From contig NZ_JAQV02000024.1 of the NCBI RefSeq assembly GCF_000732485.2, forward strand, positions 1 through 64,000: DNA of 64,000 bases, given 5' to 3'. Within the stretch, counting starts at the first letter, position 1; every line of letters begins with the position of its first letter. The stretch is from Bacillus sp. SJS. GTDB taxonomy: Bacteria > Bacillota > Bacilli > Bacillales > Bacillaceae. The notes beneath the pieces are model-generated. The model was not told where the DNA came from, ran no database searches, and saw nothing but the letters and a program-made list of their open reading frames with translations. Shown piece after piece: positions 1-8,395 of this stretch. The position numbers and the translations under genes were made by a program.

Positions 1-155
1 GCTGGACATCCGGTCTCTCGCACGAAACCAGAAAAGGCTTCATTGGGGATCTGTTCAACCATATGATGGACGGTGTAGGCGATATCTTTTTCATCGAGTT
101 TCATTTCTAAATCTAAGGGCAAAACAATTTGGTCCATGTTATACTGTTTATACAT
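1..155 (-). CDS. IS1182-family transposase, N-terminal part (cut by window edge)
   Basis: The reverse strand reads an ATG at 155 preceded by GGAGGTG, then MYKQYNMDQIVLPLDLEMKL and, further on, a VRETGCP segment. This is the characteristic N-terminus of IS1182-type (DDE) transposases, from memory of the family. Only the first ~51 codons lie in the window, so intactness of the transposase cannot be judged. The enzyme would cut and join the ends of its own insertion sequence. It sits just downstream of comJ, reading away from it. Confidence 0.8.
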   Translation of the reverse strand, partial: MYKQYNMDQIVLPLDLEMKLDEKDIAYTVHHMVEQIPNEAFSGFVRETGCP

Positions 156-247
156 AAGGGCACCTCCGATGGTTATTGTGTGGTAACTTTAATTTTATCA
201 GAAGGTGTCCTTATATTCTTCATTAAAAAATGAACACTAAACATAAA

Positions 248-287
248 AAGAGAGGCCGTCGCAAACTTAATTGCGACGGTCTCTCTT
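248..287. repeat. 17-bp-arm hairpin inside the IS end
   Basis: The arms AAGAGAGGCCGTCGCAA and TTGCGACGGTCTCTCTT pair with one mismatch around a 6-nt loop. It lies between the transposase start and the presumed IS end. It could act as a transcription barrier against read-through from comJ into the element, or as part of the IS terminal structure. Confidence 0.7.
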
Positions 288-313
288 ATTTACTGAGATT
301 TGTCCCAGCCTCT

Positions 314-712
314 CTACTTAGGTATAAAAGTTAGCTCATATTTCATCTTTTGTTCATCTGTGCTTTCGTGCTTCCCCAATGAAATGGCATTCATACAAAG
401 CATGTAGTCACCAGACGAGAGCTCGCATGTCATTTTCTCAGACATAACACTGCTCACTTCGACTCCTGTACCCTTCACATGAAATGGTATTACAATGGTG
501 CATTCCGGTTCCTTGCCTGAAGGACTGACTCGCACTTCTATAAGTGCTTTACTGCTCGTTTCAGCTGCAAAAGCAGCTGCACTCAGGTCTGCGGCAAACC
601 CTTTTTCAAGAGCACTCTCCGGCCAGTCAAAATGAGGACGCTTCATCCCTTGCTGGTAAACCGTAAACTGATGATAAGAAATAAGAATTTCTCCTTGAGC
701 GATTACATTCAT
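314..712 (-). CDS. comJ: ComJ, inhibitor of the competence nuclease NucA
   Basis: A 132-aa protein starting [20 protein letters not shown]. In B. subtilis ComJ (Nin) is a cytoplasmic inhibitor of the DNA-entry nuclease NucA, encoded directly downstream of nucA. Here the start overlaps the nucA stop by one base (TAATG), which implies translational coupling. Length and the nucA partner fit. The 3' end lies within a few bases of the presumed edge of an IS1182-like element, but the reading frame keeps its own stop, so the gene looks intact. In B. subtilis this pair is not next to ykvU, so the location is a lineage-specific arrangement. Confidence 0.85.
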   Translation of the reverse strand: MNVIAQGEILISYHQFTVYQQGMKRPHFDWPESALEKGFAADLSAAAFAAETSSKALIEVRVSPSGKEPECTIVIPFHVKGTGVEVSSVMSEKMTCELSSGDYMLCMNAISLGKHESTDEQKMKYELTFIPK

Positions 713-1146
713 TATTGAACGATGAATAATACTTTCGTTCCATCAGGATAAGCCTCAAGCTGATTTCCAACCCATGAACCTGAGCCGCGGTTATCTGAAT
801 AAGGTACGTAGCGGATATCTGCTCCTGCTCCGCCTTCTTCACACATAGCCATTGGCCATTCATCACGGTCATAGCCTGATTTTGTAGGGATCCCCTTTAA
901 GGATTCCGCACGGTTTTGATCCGCACCGGCACGGTCAATTGTGCACACATCGGAGTGTCCTGCAGCGATTGCATCAATAATGTGATCGCCCGTCAATGGA
1001 TATCTGTCTAAAGGAAAATATAAGACCTCATCATACGCACTTGCAGCTTCTGCTTTATTCTCTGTCAATGGAGCTTGTACAGCGGATCCGGATACAAGGG
1101 CAGCAGCGAGCGCAGCACCAGCTGCTAAAGTTTTTAACCATTTCAT
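712..1146 (-). CDS. nucA: NucA/NucB-type DNA-entry nuclease
   Basis: A 144-aa protein with an N-terminal hydrophobic anchor or signal (residues ~5-25) followed by a NucA/NucB domain. The [13 protein letters not shown] block near residue 72 matches the family's conserved DRxGxxxNRxxSL active-site region, and a GYDRDEWP block follows. NucA is the membrane-associated endonuclease that cuts bound DNA during transformation; NucB is the sporulation-associated secreted relative. The comJ partner immediately downstream argues for the competence version. A strong GGAGG lies upstream of the ATG. I did not find an unambiguous ComK box. Confidence 0.88.
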   Translation of the reverse strand: MKWLKTLAAGAALAAALVSGSAVQAPLTENKAEAASAYDEVLYFPLDRYPLTGDHIIDAIAAGHSDVCTIDRAGADQNRAESLKGIPTKSGYDRDEWPMAMCEEGGAGADIRYVPYSDNRGSGSWVGNQLEAYPDGTKVLFIVQ

Positions 1147-1465
1147 GTTTTTTTGTTACCTCCGATGTCATTTTTTACTACCCTTTAAATTTAAATGACA
1201 GATGATAACGCTCCATTACCCCAATCTAAAGGTGGTGTAAATAATAGCTTTCGATTATGTAAACCTATGCTGAATTAACTGAGTCCTTTTGCATGAAACC
1301 CCCCAACTTTTGCTGATTAATAAATATTTATGAGCTTTCATTTCAAAGGAAGCAGGCAAATTGGCAGTGCTATCATAAACTAAGTATAATATAATTTATA
1401 GAATATTCAGTTTTTTATATTTCCATCATTACCTGGGGACAAATACGATAAGGAGGCATTAGCTT
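1147..1465. other. Divergent intergenic region between nucA and the mini-protein
   Basis: AT-rich DNA holding the nucA ribosome binding site (GGAGGT near 1158-1163, reverse strand) and the leader of the small gene starting at 1466. TAAGTATAATATAATTTA around 1380-1400 looks like a forward -10 region, but no convincing -35 is evident. A TTTAAATTTAAA palindrome lies near 1184. I see no further gene. Confidence 0.4.
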
Positions 1466-1600
1466 ATGGCTTTAGTTATTATTTGTAAAACTTGCAGCGG
1501 ATCAGGCAAGCAAAAACGCATTTCATTTTTCCCCCTAAATACAAAGTGCAGCAGCTGCAATGGAACAGGCAAACAGGCGGCAGCAACATTTAAAGATTAA
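1466..1600 (+). CDS. 44-aa protein with two CxxCxGxGK motifs
   Basis: The ORF begins with ATG behind a strong AGGAGG (1451-1456) and ends directly before a terminator. The product carries CKTCSGSGK (residues ~7-15) and CSSCNGTGK (~29-37). These are DnaJ-type zinc-finger half sites separated by ~14 hydrophobic/basic residues, so the protein probably binds one zinc ion. Similar mini-proteins occur in Bacillaceae (YuiA-like), but I cannot assign orthology. It is monocistronic, with its own terminator. Function unknown; a redox-sensitive or chaperone-accessory role is speculation. Confidence 0.75.
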   Translation: MALVIICKTCSGSGKQKRISFFPLNTKCSSCNGTGKQAAATFKD

Positions 1601-1602
1601 AA

Positions 1603-1637
1603 AAACGGCTTCATATTTATGAAAGCCGCTTTTTTGT
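1603..1637 (+). terminator. Rho-independent terminator after the CxxC mini-protein
   Basis: AAACGGCTTCAT pairs with ATGAAAGCCGCTTT around a short loop and is followed by a T-run. It begins three bases after the stop of the 44-aa gene and fits it well. Confidence 0.85.
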
Positions 1638-1710
1638 TCCTAATCTATTTATATGACTCCTTTTGAATCCATTGCTGCTAAAAATGACTGCGGTGCTGCA
1701 GAATAATTTA

Positions 1711-2091
1711 TTACATTTGCATCGTGTTCAATCGACTTTTCTCTTTGCACCCTCTATGGTCAGACAGGGCATAGCCTTTAACCAAAATACCTTTCCTTTT
1801 AAAAAACCGGATACTCATATTCCGTTCAAGTTTTGTAGCCGCGATTAAGTAGATTTCCTGTCCATTAATATCATTAAATGCTTTTTGCAAATAAGAATAA
1901 GGAATATTCATACTCCGCTCTAAAGTAATGACCTGACGATTGTTGTAGTCCCTTACATCAACAATCGGAATACCCTCCATCCTCTGGATAGGCAGGCACG
2001 GAATATTCCGTACGGGAATGTATCTTCTATACCATTCCCTTGTTAAATAAAGTATTAGGGCAATGGCTGCTGCTGCGGCGAACACGGTCAA
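1711..2091 (-). CDS. Membrane-anchored rhodanese-like protein lacking the catalytic Cys
   Basis: About 126 aa: one N-terminal transmembrane helix (TVFAAAAAIALILYL), then a rhodanese-type fold signature (GIPIVDVRDYNN, SMNIPYSYL). In active rhodaneses a Cys follows the fourth strand (CxxGxR-type loop). Here the corresponding segment reads LIAATKLERN, without Cys, so sulfurtransferase activity is unlikely and a binding or scaffold role is inferred. Start choice: an ATG lies at 2106 but has no ribosome binding site, whereas AGGAGG six bases before an in-frame TTG (2091) supports the later start. It follows ykvU on the same strand. Confidence 0.7.
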   Translation of the reverse strand: MTVFAAAAAIALILYLTREWYRRYIPVRNIPCLPIQRMEGIPIVDVRDYNNRQVITLERSMNIPYSYLQKAFNDINGQEIYLIAATKLERNMSIRFFKRKGILVKGYALSDHRGCKEKSRLNTMQM

Positions 2092-2161
2092 GGAAATCCT
2101 CCTCATTTTTCAATTGTACAGCAATTATAATCTCCACATGAAAGATATTCAATTTGCTTGC

Positions 2162-3487
2162 TCAAGTGAACCGGTTACTTGAAATCAGGCTCATCGATAA
2201 TCCAATTTTTCTGCATATCGTCACATAATGAAGGAGAAAAAGGAGAATAATGCCCATGTTCATACCAAGAATAATTCCCGTCATTTGAAATTCTCCCATG
2301 GAACCGAGCACGTACATCATCAAAAACGAGACAACATGGGACCATACTGAATGATAAAAAGCATCCTTAACAAGTCCCAATCCAATTAAATAGGCCTGAA
2401 GAGGATGGATAAAGAAATGAAAAAGGAAATAGGGCCATAAAAGCTGTAAATAAAGAGAGGCTTCCGGTGATTTAAAAAATAAATGGGTAAGGGGCTCAGC
2501 AAACCAGTACATGAGGTAAACAGCTGGGATCCCGTATATACATGTAATCCACATGGATTGCTGCAGCAAGGTCCGCAATCTTTCGCCATCCTGTTTAGCA
2601 TACGCTTCTGAAACATTAGGCAGCAATGCGACCATTAATGAATGAGATAAAAACGCAGGAAAGAATCCAATGCTCATTGCAACTCCCGCTAGAAGACCGT
2701 ACTGTTCAGTAGCCATTACGCTTCCTATACCAGATATCACCAATGCTCCTTTTATCAAAAACGGCTGAATAGCATTTGTAATCGCATTAAAAATGCGAAG
2801 AGCTGTGGTGGGGACAGATACCGCCATTAAACTTTTCCGGACCTCTTTTTCATTCATTTCGTGATAACGCCCATGTTTCATCATTCTGTATTGAATGAGG
2901 TATTGAGTAAATAAATAGAAGAAAACGACTGCTTCACTGCCGATTAATACAGCCAATGCTGTAAACAAAGCGGTACTCTCACTGAATTGCATGCCATGAA
3001 AAAGAAAATAGAGCGCAAGAAGCTGAACCGCTTTTCTCAAAAAATTGGAAATAGCGATTTTGTCCATCTGCTGAACTCCCATAAAATAACCCCTGGCAAT
3101 GGAGGAGAAAGATACAATCGGCACAAGCAAAAACATCATATAACGGACGAGTGGATGGTATTCCGAGAAGATCGGAAGAAATGGCAGAATAACTAATACA
3201 ATAATCAGGATCATCCCTGTAAGCTTATAGACAAACCTCAGGGCATGCCTAAGCATACTGTAATGATATTCCTTCTTCTGCTCCGCAACAAATTTCGATA
3301 TGGAAACAGGAAGCTCCAAACTCGATATGACCACCACAAAAAAGATAATTGGCAGCATTTGCATGTACATTCCCATTCCGTGTTCTCCCAGTTCTTTCGC
3401 CAGAATCATATTCAAAAAAAACTCCAGACACTCGCCAAAGAAAGCCGCCAGCGCCAGTAAAAAGGCACCCTTTGCAAATGAACTCAT
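2162..3487 (-). CDS. ykvU: SpoVB/YkvU-family polysaccharide flippase-like membrane protein
   Basis: A polytopic membrane protein of ~441 aa of the MATE-like/PST lipid-flippase superfamily (SpoVB, YtgP, YkvU). Hydrophobic segments run along the whole length, with family-typical SSLELPVSISKFVAEQ near the second helix. SpoVB-type proteins move lipid-linked precursors or act in spore membrane/cortex assembly; YkvU is a sporulation-linked paralogue. Length and the neighbouring ykvT match B. subtilis YkvU. Start choice: an open frame reaches a TTG at 3565, but the ATG at 3487 has GGGAG eight bases upstream and gives the family length. It follows the ger genes on the same strand with ~70 bp spacing and is likely co-transcribed with them. 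Confidence 0.8.
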   Translation of the reverse strand: MSSFAKGAFLLALAAFFGECLEFFLNMILAKELGEHGMGMYMQMLPIIFFVVVISSLELPVSISKFVAEQKKEYHYSMLRHALRFVYKLTGMILIIVLVILPFLPIFSEYHPLVRYMMFLLVPIVSFSSIARGYFMGVQQMDKIAISNFLRKAVQLLALYFLFHGMQFSESTALFTALAVLIGSEAVVFFYLFTQYLIQYRMMKHGRYHEMNEKEVRKSLMAVSVPTTALRIFNAITNAIQPFLIKGALVISGIGSVMATEQYGLLAGVAMSIGFFPAFLSHSLMVALLPNVSEAYAKQDGERLRTLLQQSMWITCIYGIPAVYLMYWFAEPLTHLFFKSPEASLYLQLLWPYFLFHFFIHPLQAYLIGLGLVKDAFYHSVWSHVVSFLMMYVLGSMGEFQMTGIILGMNMGIILLFLLHYVTICRKIGLSMSLISSNRFT

Positions 3488-3557
3488 CCAACGCACTCCC
3501 ATCTTAATCCCGCTTTTTAATCCTATGAGAGAGGCGGACAAATTATTTAACGTTCTA

Positions 3558-4625
3558 TTATTCAATTACACCGGATTCATTGACAATAATTTCTGCCTTA
3601 ACTTCGGTCTTTATATTTGGATATTGTTTTTTCCATTGGTCAATCTTGAAATTCCTAAAGGTATGGGACGCTTGATCACCTATTCCAATTGGATCAATAT
3701 CCAATTCCTGAAAGTGCTCCATCATTGCCAGACATTCCTTTTCAACGGTATCTTTGAATTCACTTTCCACCTTCTTGATAACCTCCGGCGTGATTTTGCT
3801 GCCTGTATACTCCCGGATATGGCCTTCGAGCTTAATATCAATCTTCACAATGTCCTTCGAAGCCATTCTCACTTTTTTATGGGACGTGATACTTTTTACA
3901 GAAACCTTCACTCCATCCTCCAGGTTCATCGTATAGGTTCCCTCCATATACTGATCTGTCAGCAGTTTAAAGAAAATCATTTTATCGCTCGGAACTTCAG
4001 ATACCATTCGATCCTTATTAAATAGAGCAACTCCGGTGATTTCCAGTTCATCCTTGCCTGAGAGTTCAAGGATGGGAAGATAAGCATCCTTTCCCTTGTC
4101 ATACATATTGTACAAGAACAAATGGAGGTTCTCCCTCGATAAGTCCCTGCTTTCAATATTGTGCCGAATTAAATTGCTCAAATATACAGCGGTTCCGCGA
4201 ATTCCATATTGGCCTTTTAAAATTTCCGATGCGCTTTCTCTAGCAACTGCGAGGTATACCCTCGATCCTACACTTGCATCCCTTTGCAGTGAATCAAGCA
4301 GATCTTTGAACCCTTTCTTGGCCAGATCTACTCCGAACAGAGCCACTTGAAGCTTGCCATAAACCAGCGGATCAGAAGATTTACGCTGAAGATTGGTTAG
4401 TAAATCCCTCGAAAGAACCGCCTTCTCTTCTAATATTTCACTTGTTACAGGCTGCTGCTTCTGATAAACGGGGACAATTACGGTTCCGGTTATTTCCCCA
4501 TCTTCAGTTGCGTCATACCCTGAAGCAAGGATGATGTTCACGTCATCGATAATTTCTTTTTGTATACATCCGGTTTGACTGAAGAGAAAAAGAAAAAGGA
4601 TAGATAGCTGAATGATTCTATTCAT
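3558..4625 (-). CDS. Spore germinant receptor C subunit (GerAC/GerKC-type lipoprotein)
   Basis: 355 aa with a lipoprotein signal: a hydrophobic stretch ends in a SQTGC lipobox (Cys near residue 20). The body matches Ger(x)C proteins (VNIILASGYDATE near the N-terminus, LPIxELSGKDELEITGVALF mid-protein). It would be lipidated and sit on the outer face of the spore inner membrane with the A and B subunits. The start overlaps the gerB stop (ATGA). The substrate specificity of this receptor cannot be read from the sequence. Confidence 0.93.
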   Translation of the reverse strand: MNRIIQLSILFLFLFSQTGCIQKEIIDDVNIILASGYDATEDGEITGTVIVPVYQKQQPVTSEILEEKAVLSRDLLTNLQRKSSDPLVYGKLQVALFGVDLAKKGFKDLLDSLQRDASVGSRVYLAVARESASEILKGQYGIRGTAVYLSNLIRHNIESRDLSRENLHLFLYNMYDKGKDAYLPILELSGKDELEITGVALFNKDRMVSEVPSDKMIFFKLLTDQYMEGTYTMNLEDGVKVSVKSITSHKKVRMASKDIVKIDIKLEGHIREYTGSKITPEVIKKVESEFKDTVEKECLAMMEHFQELDIDPIGIGDQASHTFRNFKIDQWKKQYPNIKTEVKAEIIVNESGVIE

Positions 4626-5716
4626 CCTGCACCACCTTGATTTTTAATCTTTTTCAGGAAAAACTGCAAAAATAAAATCAACGGAATGTATAGATAAAAG
4701 CACAATCCCACATCCCCCATGAAAGTGTTTAATTGGTCAATTTGCTCACGGGTGTTAAACATATTCACTGCAATTAGTGTAAGGATCAGCACAATGATTA
4801 ATGTTTTCTTTTGAGTGATATTGAGTGTCTGCTTGATGCCTCTGCTTGCACACCATAGGGTTAGGCACACATTAGGAAGAATAACCAAATTCCAGTTCGC
4901 AATGCCAATGTACTCAAATCGCTCTACAAACGGAATTTCAACGATTTTCCACATCGTTAATGTTGCCCAAATATTCTTTTGAAGCTGCTCCTCATTGAAA
5001 AACACAATGGTGATAACCAAAATGAGCAAGTATAAGAAAGTGGTAAAAAAAATTGCTCCATGAGCCCATTTATGGGATTTTTCCGGATTTTTAATAAAGG
5101 GATAATAGACAAGCAATGCTTCAAAGCCAAGAACAGTTAATGCCATACTTTTTGTTCCTTCCATTATCTCTCCGATCGAGTGGTCAAACATTGGAAATAA
5201 ATTTACCCATTCAGCAAATTCCAGTGGGAAAAAGTAGGTAATAATAAGGTAGCATGGCAAAACCACCCCAAAAAAACAAACGCCAGTCACTACCCGGAAT
5301 CCTCCGGTTACAATGTAGTAGACAAGTGCAAGGAAAAGGATACTAAAAATCAAAACATTCATATCCGGGAACATCCAAACCTGAATAATCTCTATGAACG
5401 TCCGCAGTACACCAATCGCAAGCATAGTGAAATACAGCGAAATCAATAGATTTAGTCCTTTCCCCAGCCATTTCCCGAATATACGGTGGTGAATGTCATG
5501 AATGTTACCTTCAGCCCCCCTTAAAATACGGTAAATCATCCAGACCATAATGTGTGAAAAAACACCTGATAAAATGACGGAAATCCACGCATCCTGACCG
5601 GCAACCTTTACAATGATTCTTTGAAAGCCAAGGACTCCGACCCCGAATTGAAGAGAGTGAATCAGATAGAAGACCATAAAATGAGAGACTTGATATTTTT
5701 CAGCAATTTTAGTCAT
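4622..5716 (-). CDS. Spore germinant receptor B subunit (GerAB/GerKB-type permease)
   Basis: 364 aa, an integral membrane protein with about ten hydrophobic segments, of the spore germination (GerAB) branch of the APC amino-acid permease superfamily. The B subunit is thought to bind the germinant. A TTG at 5722 is also in frame, but AGGAG nine bases before the ATG at 5716 favours the ATG. It starts 13 bases after the gerA stop and its own stop overlaps the gerC start, giving an A-B-C operon. Confidence 0.93.
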   Translation of the reverse strand: MTKIAEKYQVSHFMVFYLIHSLQFGVGVLGFQRIIVKVAGQDAWISVILSGVFSHIMVWMIYRILRGAEGNIHDIHHRIFGKWLGKGLNLLISLYFTMLAIGVLRTFIEIIQVWMFPDMNVLIFSILFLALVYYIVTGGFRVVTGVCFFGVVLPCYLIITYFFPLEFAEWVNLFPMFDHSIGEIMEGTKSMALTVLGFEALLVYYPFIKNPEKSHKWAHGAIFFTTFLYLLILVITIVFFNEEQLQKNIWATLTMWKIVEIPFVERFEYIGIANWNLVILPNVCLTLWCASRGIKQTLNITQKKTLIIVLILTLIAVNMFNTREQIDQLNTFMGDVGLCFYLYIPLILFLQFFLKKIKNQGGAG

Positions 5717-5729
5717 ATCCAATCACTCC

Positions 5730-7235
5730 TCACTCATCAATATCTTTTTTCTGAGACGCCCTTTTTTTATCAAAACGGATTGGCTGTTTCGTTCGAAGCT
5801 GAATCGGCCTTTTTGACATCATGGAAAACGGAAGCCTGATCAGCGCATCTTTCATGTCAGCCGTTCTTGGCGGATAGATTGGTTCTAAAAATGGTCTTCC
5901 AAGTGAAGATAACTTCAATAAATGAGTGGCCAGAACACAGAAACAAAAAACAATTCCAAGCAATCCATAGAATTCTGCAAACAGCAAAAATGGAAAGCGT
6001 ATTAGACGTATCGTGTTGCTCATTTTGTAAACAGGCGTTGTAAAGGAAGCCAATGCTGCAAGTGCAACAATAATCAGGAGGACGTTACTCGTTAGTCCCG
6101 CCTCAACAGATGCGGTTCCGATTACGATACCGCCTACAATCCCAATCGTCTGACCGACCTTTGTCGGCAGTCTCGCCCCCGCTTCACGGAGCAGCTCAAT
6201 CGTCAGTTCCAAAAAAATGGCTTCGAGAATTGGAGGCAGCGGGATCTCTTCCCTTGAACTGACAAGCGTATTCAGCAGGTCTCTTGGGATCAGTTCATAG
6301 TGGAAATTTAATGTAGCTACATAAACAGGGGTAACTAATATAGAAAAGGCAACAGATGCTAAACGAACAATCCGGAAGAAGGATGCGACGATATAATTAA
6401 AAAAATAATCATCAAATGCTGTGAAAAACTCAATCAGCGTACTTGGACCAATCAGCACCTGCGGTGAACCATCCACTACAATCACAATCTTGCCCTCTGA
6501 AAGTATGGACACCACCCGGTCTGGCCGCTCTGAGTCCAATAGCTGCGGGAAGGGAGAATTTTGATTATCGGACATAATCTCTGTCAAAACAGAACTGTCA
6601 CTAATGTGATCAATCTCAATTCCATTCAGTCTCTGCCATACTGTCCGCACATTTTCATCATTGGCGATACTTTCCATATAAATGACTGCAACCTTCGTAT
6701 GTGTCAGCTTGCCAATGTTGATTTCTCTGATTCTCAGCTGATCTGATGGCATGCGCTTTCGTATAAGATGAATGTTCGACTCTAGCGACTCAACGAAGGC
6801 TTCCTTCGGTCCCACCACGCTAAATTCAACCTCAGGAAGACTGACCTGCCTTGCTTTTTCCATAAACACCCGAATCAGCAGGACGGACTGCCCATACTCT
6901 GAAAGGCTTATCATAATAAAGCCCTGCAGCAGCTTCTCTTTCACCACATCGGTGTCTGAAGTTAATATAATATTTTCTACTGGCACGGCATTCTTTAATT
7001 CCTCAAGCGAGGTCCAATTAACTTTTGATAAAACCGCGAGAACGCTTTCATGAAGCATTTTCGTATCAACCAGTGTCCGGAAATAAGATATCCAGTACTT
7101 TGTCGATACGCCCTTGCTTCCGAATTGAATAAAATCAGAAGAACTCCTCAAGACTGCCATTAGCTCAGGCATTGAGGTTTTCGGTGACCCATCCATGTTT
7201 TTCATTAAATCCACAAGCCTCAACCCCGGTCTCAT
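5730..7235 (-). CDS. Spore germinant receptor A subunit (GerAA/GerKA family)
   Basis: 501 aa. The N-terminal soluble half (to ~residue 240) includes ILTSDTDVVKEKLLQGFIMI and EIDHISDSSVLTEIM. A membrane domain with several hydrophobic helices follows (VDGSPQVLIGPSTLIEFF, then FSILVTPVYVATLNFHYELIP), and LPPILEAIFLELTIELLREAG is the strongly conserved GerA-family block. It is the first gene of the A-B-C receptor operon. The ATG at 7235 has no clear Shine-Dalgarno; an in-frame ATG nine codons later (7208) is an alternative start. In B. subtilis, ykvT and ykvU are adjacent without a ger operon between them. Confidence 0.93.
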   Translation of the reverse strand: MRPGLRLVDLMKNMDGSPKTSMPELMAVLRSSSDFIQFGSKGVSTKYWISYFRTLVDTKMLHESVLAVLSKVNWTSLEELKNAVPVENIILTSDTDVVKEKLLQGFIMISLSEYGQSVLLIRVFMEKARQVSLPEVEFSVVGPKEAFVESLESNIHLIRKRMPSDQLRIREINIGKLTHTKVAVIYMESIANDENVRTVWQRLNGIEIDHISDSSVLTEIMSDNQNSPFPQLLDSERPDRVVSILSEGKIVIVVDGSPQVLIGPSTLIEFFTAFDDYFFNYIVASFFRIVRLASVAFSILVTPVYVATLNFHYELIPRDLLNTLVSSREEIPLPPILEAIFLELTIELLREAGARLPTKVGQTIGIVGGIVIGTASVEAGLTSNVLLIIVALAALASFTTPVYKMSNTIRLIRFPFLLFAEFYGLLGIVFCFCVLATHLLKLSSLGRPFLEPIYPPRTADMKDALIRLPFSMMSKRPIQLRTKQPIRFDKKRASQKKDIDE

Positions 7236-7309
7236 ATAATTAGGGTTATTTTGCGAAAAATGGGAGAAAGTTATACAAAAATGCGGAAGACCTTGGCCGC
7301 GTCATTCGG

Positions 7310-7432
7310 AACGCAGCCATTTCTTCTCACGTCCGGGCCAGCTTTCACTGAATACGAGCCATGTTTCCTCACATCCGGGCCAGCTTTCACTGAATACGGG
7401 CCAATCGACAAACTCTCACAAAAACGGCCAGC
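7310..7432. repeat. Short intergenic array of ~20-21 bp units (GGCCA core)
   Basis: CCGGGCCAGCTTTCACTGAA occurs at about 7333 and again at 7374 (41 bp apart) within a larger near-identical block. Between and after these come diverged units beginning GAGCCATG and GGGCCAAT, giving successive starts about 20-21 bp apart. The array lies between the gerA promoter and the ykvT terminator. It is too short and has too many frame breaks to be coding. Confidence 0.75.
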
Positions 7433-7447
7433 TCCTATGCGCATAAT

Positions 7448-7482
7448 AAAAACCCTTCCGCGTGCAGCGGAAGGGTTTTTGG
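7448..7482 (-). terminator. Terminator downstream of ykvT
   Basis: AACCCTTCCGC and GCGGAAGGGTT form a perfect stem around a 5-nt loop with A/T runs on both sides. It lies just past the ykvT stop and could work in both directions. Confidence 0.85.
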
Positions 7483-7491
7483 GCATTCATT

Positions 7492-8112
7492 TTACATTGA
7501 AAAACTGTGATTTCCTATGGTTTTTTCTGTTTTTCTTGTTTTGATCCATTCGCTTTCTGCTGTTTCTGGATTAAAGAAGTAGAGGTAATTGACAGATTTT
7601 TTTCGGAGCGCTTCTTCGGCAGCTTTTTTGGATGCTTCATCTGCCTTGTTATGAATCGTTCCATTCCCTACAGGAGAAAATGCGTTTTTCTCGTATATAA
7701 CATCCTTCACAGAGTCTGGAAATTCCCTGCTTTCTACTCGATTCAGGACTACCGAAGCAACAGCAACTTTCCCTTCATATGGCTCTCCTTTTGCCTCAGC
7801 ATGAACAAGCTGAGCCAGAAGCTGCTTTTCTTCTTTGGAGACAGCTATACTCGGTTCTTCACTGTTATTGCCTGGCTTTGAGGTTTTTTCAGGAATTCGA
7901 ATTGCATCTCCCTCCACAGCAGTATTCCGATCTAAGTGATTCCACTTTTTTATATCGTCAATCGAAACAATGTATGCGAAGCTGATTTGCTCCATTGTTT
8001 CTCCTTTTTTCACTGTATGCGCCATTTTTGCAGACGCTGGTGCTGCGCAAATGATAAATGCTGCACAGGCTATGGCAGCGATCTGAATCATTTTTCTCGT
8101 CGTCTGTTTCAT
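7492..8112 (-). CDS. ykvT: LysM + SleB/CwlJ-type cell wall hydrolase
   Basis: 206 aa: signal peptide (residues ~8-28, cleavage near APASA-K), one LysM peptidoglycan-binding module (HTVKKGETMEQISFAY to IRIPE, ~residues 33-77), then a Hydrolase_2 domain. The catalytic-region motifs of the SleB/CwlJ family are present: LVHAEAKGEPYEGKVAVASV (with its conserved Glu) and VLNRV. This family degrades spore cortex peptidoglycan at the muramic-lactam side. Length and neighbourhood match B. subtilis YkvT. A GGAGG precedes the ATG, and a terminator follows. Confidence 0.9.
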   Translation of the reverse strand: MKQTTRKMIQIAAIACAAFIICAAPASAKMAHTVKKGETMEQISFAYIVSIDDIKKWNHLDRNTAVEGDAIRIPEKTSKPGNNSEEPSIAVSKEEKQLLAQLVHAEAKGEPYEGKVAVASVVLNRVESREFPDSVKDVIYEKNAFSPVGNGTIHNKADEASKKAAEEALRKKSVNYLYFFNPETAESEWIKTRKTEKTIGNHSFSM

Positions 8113-8395
8113 TTCAGCCCTCCAGCCATTATTAAAATTTCATATCCTTCAGCCTACCAGCTTTTCCGCTTTAAATCATTAGTGAAAAGTTTCCAAAAAA
8201 ATTTCATTCTTTATTGCGCCAAGCGCTTCTATTCAAACACCATACCGCCCAAAAGCGAATCTCATATCCATAATTCCTTTGAAAAATCATTTCTTATATA
8301 GAGTAAAAGTAAATTTTTGCTCATAAAAAAAGAAATTTACTATGTAATTACCGGCGGAATAATAATGAGGATGCATCCCATCAGGGAAGAGAGAA

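Larger units (their letters stand above)
1..316 (-). mobile_element. End of an IS1182-like insertion sequence
   Basis: This is the transposase start plus about 160 bp of upstream non-coding DNA. A long hairpin (248-287) is followed by a segment that reads AGAGGCTGGGACAAATCTCA on the reverse strand (about 317 to 298). A GAGGCTGGGACAAA-type sequence at the outer edge is, from memory, common at ends of Firmicutes repeats and IS elements, so the boundary is placed near 316. That coincides with the last codons of comJ. The other end and any target-site duplication are outside the window, so the exact boundary is an inference. Confidence 0.5.

Noticed and set aside
7251-7544. Plus-strand 97-codon frame over the 7.3-kb repeats
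   Set aside because: It runs through the ykvT terminator and the repeated units; no ribosome binding site.
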